In this document: positions 30,977 through 35,013 of the stretch, in pieces | How the letters are laid out: each line of letters opens with the position of its first letter | Position numbering within the stretch: the first letter of the stretch is position 1 | Assembly: GCA_035623275.1 (NCBI GenBank) | Contig: DASPTT010000156.1 | Coordinates: forward strand, 1 to 35,013 | Source: DASPTT01 sp035623275 | GTDB taxonomy: Bacteria; Actinomycetota; Acidimicrobiia; Acidimicrobiales; UBA8190 | DNA: 35,013 nt | Direction of reading: 5' to 3' | Position numbers and translations under genes: made by a program | Notes under the pieces: model-generated | Databases searched by the model: none | Told to the model about the DNA's origin: nothing | Seen by the model: the letters and a program-made list of their open reading frames with translations, nothing else

Positions 30977-31651
30977 ATGCTGCGCATCGCCCCTTCGCTG
31001 CTCTCGGCCGATTTCGGCCGCTTGTCGGAGGCGGTGGGCGAGGTGGCGTCGGAGGCCGACTGGCTCCACGTCGACGTCATGGACGGCCATTTCGTCCCCA
31101 ACCTGACGATCGGGCCGCCGGTGGTGCAGTCGCTGCGCCGGCACAGCGGCCTCTACTTCGACTGCCACCTCATGATCACCAACCCGGCGCAGCACCTGGA
31201 GGCCTTCCGCAAAGCGGGGGCGGACGGCTGCACCGTCCACGTCGAGGTCGGCGACACCGACGCGCTGATCGAACAGGCCCGGTCCCTGGGACTGCGGGTG
31301 GGGCTGGCCGCCAACCCCGACACCCCCTTCGAGGCCTACGCCCCCTACCTGCCCGAGGTCGACCTGGTCCTGTGCATGACCGTGTTCCCCGGCTTCGGCG
31401 GCCAGGCGTTCATGGCCGAGGTGCTGCCCAAGATCGCCCGGACGCGCGCCGAGATCGACCTGCTGGGCCTGGACGTCGAGCTGGAGGTCGACGGCGGGAT
31501 CGACGAGGAGACGACGCCGCTCGTGGTCGAGGCCGGCGCCCGGGTGCTCGTGGCGGGATCGGCGATCTTCGGCGACGACCACCCCTGGGAGGCGACCCGG
31601 CGGATCCGGGAGTCGGGGGAAAAGGCCCTGTCGGGGCGGCAAGTAGACTGA
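30977..31651 (+). CDS. rpe: ribulose-phosphate 3-epimerase
   Basis: A 224-aa TIM-barrel enzyme interconverting ribulose-5-phosphate and xylulose-5-phosphate. Motifs are 'IAPSLLSADFGRL' at the N-terminus, the metal/acid site 'WLHVDVMDGHFVPNLTIGP', 'YFDCHLMITNP', 'MTVFPGFGGQ' and 'ELEVDGGID'. All the metal-binding His and Asp motifs are present. It sits directly before ribD, whose pathway uses ribulose-5-phosphate, and this neighbourhood is conserved in actinobacteria. ATG 30977 has no Shine-Dalgarno. Confidence 0.96.
   Translation: MLRIAPSLLSADFGRLSEAVGEVASEADWLHVDVMDGHFVPNLTIGPPVVQSLRRHSGLYFDCHLMITNPAQHLEAFRKAGADGCTVHVEVGDTDALIEQARSLGLRVGLAANPDTPFEAYAPYLPEVDLVLCMTVFPGFGGQAFMAEVLPKIARTRAEIDLLGLDVELEVDGGIDEETTPLVVEAGARVLVAGSAIFGDDHPWEATRRIRESGEKALSGRQVD
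31644..31649 (+). promoter_or_regulatory. -10-like TAGACT, leaderless start of ribD
   Basis: TAGACT covers the last codons of rpe, its final T being the first base of the rpe TGA, and ends nine bases before ATG 31659. There is no Shine-Dalgarno and no room for an FMN riboswitch in front of ribD. Confidence 0.42.
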
Positions 31652-31658
31652 TCCTCCC

Positions 31659-32717
31659 ATGACTTCGGGCTCGTACCCCGTGCCGGCGCCGAGCGAGCGG
31701 GGCGACGACCTCGCCGCCATGCGACGGGCGCTGGCCCTGGCCGCGTCGGTCCGGACCCGCACCGCGCCCAACCCCTGGGTCGGCGCGGTGGTGGCCGCGG
31801 GGGCGGAGCGGTTCGAGGGCGCCACGGAGCCGCCGGGCGGGCCCCACGCCGAGGTCGTGGCCCTTCGGGCGGCGGGTGCCGCCGCCCGCGGCGCCACCCT
31901 GTACACGACGCTGGAGCCCTGCGTGCACCACGGTCGCACCCCGCCGTGCACCGACGCCGTGCTGGAGGCGGGTCTGGCCCGTGTGGTCGTGGGCATGCTC
32001 GACCCCGACCCCGACGTCTCTGGGCGCGGGGTGGAGCTGCTGCGCTCGCACGGGGTGCAGGTCGACGTGGGGGTGGCCGGCGACGAGGTCGCCGAGCTGC
32101 TGGCCCCGTACCTCAAGCACCGCCGCACCGGCCGGCCCTGGGTCGTGCTCAAGCTGGCTGCCTCCCTCGACGGGCGCATCGCCGCCCCCGACCGCACCTC
32201 GCGCTGGCTGACGGGCGCGGCCGCCCGCGAGGACGTCCACCACCTGCGCTCGCGCTCGGACGCGGTGCTGGTGGGCGCGGGCACGGTGCGTACCGACGAC
32301 CCCGAGCTCACCGTCCGCACCGACCCGCCTCCCGCGCGCCAGCCCCTGCGCGTGGTGCTGGGCCGGGCCCCGAGGGACGCGCGGCTGCACCCCGCGGTGG
32401 AGCTGTCGGGGGACCTCGGCGACGTGCTCGACGACCTCGGAGGGCGGGGGGTGCTCCAGCTGCTCGTCGAGGGCGGGGCCACGGTCGCGCACGCGTTCCA
32501 CTCGGCCCGACTGGTGGACCGCTACGTCGTGTACCTGGCGCCCGCGCTCTTCGGGGGGGACGACGCGGTGCCCATGTTCGCCGGTCCCGGTGCGCCCACC
32601 ATGGACCAGCTGTGGCGCGGGCAGGTGGTCTCGGTCGAGCGGCTGGGCGAAGACCTGCGCGTCGAGCTCGCCCCCCCGGGCGCGGACGGCGCGGGCCCCG
32701 TGGGACGGGCGGCCTGA
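31659..32717 (+). CDS. ribD: bifunctional riboflavin deaminase / reductase
   Basis: A 352-aa fusion carrying out the second and third steps of riboflavin synthesis. The deaminase half has the zinc site His-Ala-Glu ('GPHAEVVAL') and 'LEPCVHHGRTPPC'. The reductase half begins at 'WVVLKLAASLDGRIAAPDRTSRWLTG', with 'LVGAGTVRTDDPEL' binding NADPH and 'LLVEGGATVAHAF' near the end. The segment between 'LRVVLGRAP' and 'LLVEGG' is about 30 residues shorter than in E. coli RibD, removing part of the usual loop/helix region. The stop overlaps ribBA (TGATG), so no ribE lies between them. Confidence 0.94.
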   Translation: MTSGSYPVPAPSERGDDLAAMRRALALAASVRTRTAPNPWVGAVVAAGAERFEGATEPPGGPHAEVVALRAAGAAARGATLYTTLEPCVHHGRTPPCTDAVLEAGLARVVVGMLDPDPDVSGRGVELLRSHGVQVDVGVAGDEVAELLAPYLKHRRTGRPWVVLKLAASLDGRIAAPDRTSRWLTGAAAREDVHHLRSRSDAVLVGAGTVRTDDPELTVRTDPPPARQPLRVVLGRAPRDARLHPAVELSGDLGDVLDDLGGRGVLQLLVEGGATVAHAFHSARLVDRYVVYLAPALFGGDDAVPMFAGPGAPTMDQLWRGQVVSVERLGEDLRVELAPPGADGAGPVGRAA

Positions 32718-33940
32718 TGCCCTTCGCCGCCGTGGAGGAAGCCATCGCCGCCATCGGGCGGGGCGAGATCGTCGTCGTCGTCGACGACGAGGACCGCGAG
32801 AACGAAGGCGACCTGGTGATGGCGGCCCAGGCCGCCACCCAGGAGTCGATCGCATTCTTCCTGGCCCACACCTCGGGGGTCATCTGCGCGCCCCTCACAC
32901 CCGAGCGCGCCGACCAGCTGGACCTGCCCCTCATGGTGACGGCCAACACCGAGTCGCAGCGCACCGCGTTCACGGTCAGCGTGGACACCCGCCACGGCAC
33001 GACGACGGGCATCTCGGCCGAGGACCGCGCCGCGACCATCCAGGCCCTCATCGACCCCCACACGCGCCCGGGCGACCTCAACCGGCCCGGCCACATCTTC
33101 CCCCTGCGCTACCGCCCCGGCGGCGTGCTCAAGCGCGCAGGGCACACCGAGGCCACCATCGACCTCGTGAAGGCGGCGGGCCTGCACCCTGCCGGCGTGC
33201 TGTGCGAGATCGTCTCGGAGGACAAGACCCGCATGGCCCGGCTCCCCGAGCTCGAGGCGTTCGCCGAGCGCCACGGGCTGCCGTTGATCACCATCGCGGA
33301 CCTGATCCGGTACCGGCGGCGCAAGGACAAGCTGGTGCGCCGCATCGCGGGTCCCGCCCGCATCCCCACCGACGTCGGCGACTTCACCGGCTACGCCTAC
33401 GAGTCGGTCATCGACGGCGAGCACCACCTGGCCGTCGTGAGCGGCGAGGTCGCGGGCAAGGGGGACGTCCTCGTCCGCGTGCACTCGGAGTGCCTCACCG
33501 GCGACGTCTTCGGCTCGCTGCGCTGCGACTGCGGCCCGCAGCTCCACGAGGCCCTGCGGATCATCGCCGAGGAGGGGACCGGTGTCGTGGTCTACCTGCG
33601 CGGGCACGAGGGGCGGGGGATCGGTCTGGCCCACAAGCTGCGCGCCTACAACCTCCAGGAGCAAGGGCACGACACCGTCGACGCCAACATCGAGCTCGGC
33701 CTGCCGGTGGACAACCGGGAGTACGGGATCGGGGCACAGATCCTGGTCGACCTGGGTGTGACCACCATGCGGCTCATCACCAACAACCCGGTCAAGTACG
33801 GCGGCCTGGAGGGCTTCGGGCTCGACATCGTCGAGCGCGTGCCGCTGGACGCGCACGCCAACCCGGAGAACATCGAGTACCTCCGGACGAAGCGCGAGCG
33901 CATGGGCCACATCTTCGAGGGACTCGATGACGTCCTCTGA
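32717..33940 (+). CDS. ribBA: bifunctional DHBP synthase / GTP cyclohydrolase II
   Basis: A 407-aa fusion feeding both branches of riboflavin synthesis. The RibB half (1-200) has 'VVVDDEDRENEGDLVMAAQ', 'TSGVICAPLT' and 'RPGHIFPLRYRPGG', and makes dihydroxybutanone phosphate from ribulose-5-phosphate. The RibA half (from about 210) has the zinc cysteines in 'SECLTGDVFGSLRCDCG' and the GTP-site 'LRGHEGRGIGLAHKLRAYNLQ', and opens GTP. ATG 32717 shares one base with the ribD stop. The 3' end overlaps ribH by 14 bases. Confidence 0.96.
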   Translation: MPFAAVEEAIAAIGRGEIVVVVDDEDRENEGDLVMAAQAATQESIAFFLAHTSGVICAPLTPERADQLDLPLMVTANTESQRTAFTVSVDTRHGTTTGISAEDRAATIQALIDPHTRPGDLNRPGHIFPLRYRPGGVLKRAGHTEATIDLVKAAGLHPAGVLCEIVSEDKTRMARLPELEAFAERHGLPLITIADLIRYRRRKDKLVRRIAGPARIPTDVGDFTGYAYESVIDGEHHLAVVSGEVAGKGDVLVRVHSECLTGDVFGSLRCDCGPQLHEALRIIAEEGTGVVVYLRGHEGRGIGLAHKLRAYNLQEQGHDTVDANIELGLPVDNREYGIGAQILVDLGVTTMRLITNNPVKYGGLEGFGLDIVERVPLDAHANPENIEYLRTKRERMGHIFEGLDDVL

Positions 33941-34460
33941 CGAGACCGCGCTGTCCGAGGGTGCCGTCGAGCGCGTCGCCGCCGAGGTGGGCACGTCCCT
34001 CGTCGGCCGCCCCGCAGGCCCGGTGCGCCTGGCGGTGGCCTGCGCCAAGTTCAACGGCGGCATCACCGAGCGGCTCCTCCAGGGGGTGCTCGACGCGCTC
34101 GGCAAGTGCGACGTGGACGCCAAGGGTGTGACCGTGGCGTGGGTGCCGGGTGCCTTCGAGCTGCCACTGGCCGCACAGCGGCTGGTGGGCGCCGGCGCAC
34201 AGGCGGTCATCGCCCTGGGCGCGGTGATCCGAGGCGACACGCCGCACTTCGACTACGTGGCGGGGCAGTGCGCGGCAGGCCTCCAGCGGGTCGCGCTGGA
34301 CACCGGCGTGCCGGTGGTCTTCGGCGTGCTCACCACGGACACGATCGCCCAGGCGCTCGAGCGCTGCGCGCCGGGGGAGACGAACAAGGGGTACGAGGCG
34401 GCCCTGACCGCGCTCGAGATGGCCGATCTGCTCGGGTCCGTCCCGGTGGACCGTCGATAG
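33927..34460 (+). CDS. ribH: 6,7-dimethyl-8-ribityllumazine synthase
   Basis: A 177-aa enzyme that condenses the pyrimidine from RibD with the butanone phosphate from RibB. Motifs are 'VACAKFNGGITERLLQG', 'VPGAFELPLAAQ', 'GAVIRGDTPHFDYV' with the catalytic His, and 'FGVLTTDTIAQALERC' followed by 'NKGYEAALTALEMA'. About 30 extra residues precede the domain. A later start is possible, but ATG 33927 overlapping ribBA by 14 bases is the first clear one. Lumazine synthases form pentamers or 60-mers. Its product needs riboflavin synthase, whose gene is not in this operon. Confidence 0.95.
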   Translation: MTSSDETALSEGAVERVAAEVGTSLVGRPAGPVRLAVACAKFNGGITERLLQGVLDALGKCDVDAKGVTVAWVPGAFELPLAAQRLVGAGAQAVIALGAVIRGDTPHFDYVAGQCAAGLQRVALDTGVPVVFGVLTTDTIAQALERCAPGETNKGYEAALTALEMADLLGSVPVDRR

Positions 34461-34468
34461 GAGGGCGT

Positions 34469-35013
34469 GTGCTTCGCCTGGTGCTGCCGAAGGGGTCCCT
34501 CGAGCGCGCCACGCTCGACCTGTTCGCCGCGGCCGACCTGGCCGTGTCCCGTGCCTCCGACGTGGACTACCGGGGGAGCATCGACGACCCCCGGGTCGAC
34601 GAGGTCCGGATCCTGCGCCCCCAGGAGATCCCCCGTTACGTGGCCGAGGGCCTCTTCGACCTCGGGATCACGGGGCGGGACTGGATCGAGGAGACGGGTG
34701 CGGAGGTGACCTCGCTTGGCACGCTCAACTACTCCAAGGCCTCCGCCAACCCCATCCGGGTCGTGCTGGCGGTGGCCGAGGAGTCACCCGTGCTCGCCGT
34801 GGGCGACCTGCCGGCCGGGGCACGCGTCTCGACCGAGTACCCCGAGCTGACCCGCCGCGTCCTCGAGAAGCACGGTGTGCACGCGGACATCCGTCTCTCC
34901 TACGGGGCCACGGAGGCGAAGGTCCCCGACATCGCGGACGCCGTCGTCGAGATCACCGAGACCGGTCGGGCGCTCGCCGCGGCGGGCCTGCGCATCGTCG
35001 ACACCCTGCTCGT
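34469..35013 (+). CDS. hisG: ATP phosphoribosyltransferase (partial, runs off the window)
   Basis: The first 181 codons of HisG, which joins ATP and PRPP in the first step of histidine synthesis. Visible motifs are 'LRLVLPKGSLERATLDLFAAADL' at the N-terminus, 'ILRPQEIPRYVAEGLFDLGITGRDW' and 'RVSTEYPELTRRVLEKHGV' leading to 'GATEAKVPDIADAVVEITETG'. The PRPP loop and the C-terminal regulatory domain, if present, lie partly beyond the window. GTG 34469 is chosen because it begins the conserved sequence, with AGGAGG (34459-34464) four bases before it; GTG 34467 is in another frame. No hisE lies between ribH and hisG. Confidence 0.94.
   Translation, partial: MLRLVLPKGSLERATLDLFAAADLAVSRASDVDYRGSIDDPRVDEVRILRPQEIPRYVAEGLFDLGITGRDWIEETGAEVTSLGTLNYSKASANPIRVVLAVAEESPVLAVGDLPAGARVSTEYPELTRRVLEKHGVHADIRLSYGATEAKVPDIADAVVEITETGRALAAAGLRIVDTLL

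Noticed and set aside
31640..31658. FMN riboswitch before ribD
   Set aside because: Only seven bases separate rpe and ribD, and the rpe end shows no conserved RFN element.

Overview
The window is very GC-rich with dense, mostly co-directional genes, frequent GTG starts and 1-4 base stop/start overlaps. Gene content and order point to an actinobacterium: a mIHF-type nucleoid protein precedes gmk-rpoZ-coaBC-metK, PriA has no helicase motifs, and aroC-aroK-aroB-aroQ-pepP-efp-nusB are linked. The aro block running almost directly into a pyrR-pyrB-pyrC-carA-carB-pyrD-pyrF block fits a deep-branching lineage such as Acidimicrobiia better than Mycobacterium, where I recall the two blocks lying far apart. 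The taxon is an inference.

Layout. 1-2144: accessory genes (DUF3151 protein, putative lipoprotein, flavin-reductase-like protein, an 89-aa protein on the minus strand, a 69-aa CCHC protein). 2166-5762 (minus): a compact three-gene unit of an ATP-grasp ligase, a radical SAM protein ending in a CCAEP tail, and a cysteine-rich YkgJ-like protein. This is the least explained part of the window. 5792-8170: NfuA-like Fe-S protein, type IV prepilin peptidase and a methyltransferase. 8230-13594: shikimate genes aroC, aroK, aroB, aroQ, then a M24 peptidase, EF-P and NusB. 13618-14325 (minus): a metallo-beta-lactamase-fold hydrolase. 14376-23585: the UMP biosynthesis operon, headed by a recognisable PyrR-binding RNA hairpin. 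23618-29376: mihF, gmk (apparent CTG start), rpoZ, coaBC, metK, helicase-dead priA. 29477-32717: def, fmt, rpe and ribD. 32717-34460: ribBA and ribH. The window ends inside hisG.

The genes form a core anabolic and growth region: chorismate, pyrimidine, CoA, SAM, riboflavin and histidine synthesis together with translation and transcription factors (EF-P, NusB, omega, Def, Fmt). Two expected partners are absent at their usual places: pyrK next to the class 1 pyrD, and ribE between ribD and ribBA. Many transcription units begin with a TANNNT box only 6-9 bases before the start codon, suggesting leaderless mRNAs. I saw no tRNA, rRNA, CRISPR array, insertion sequence or phage gene, and no gene-free stretch over 300 bases.
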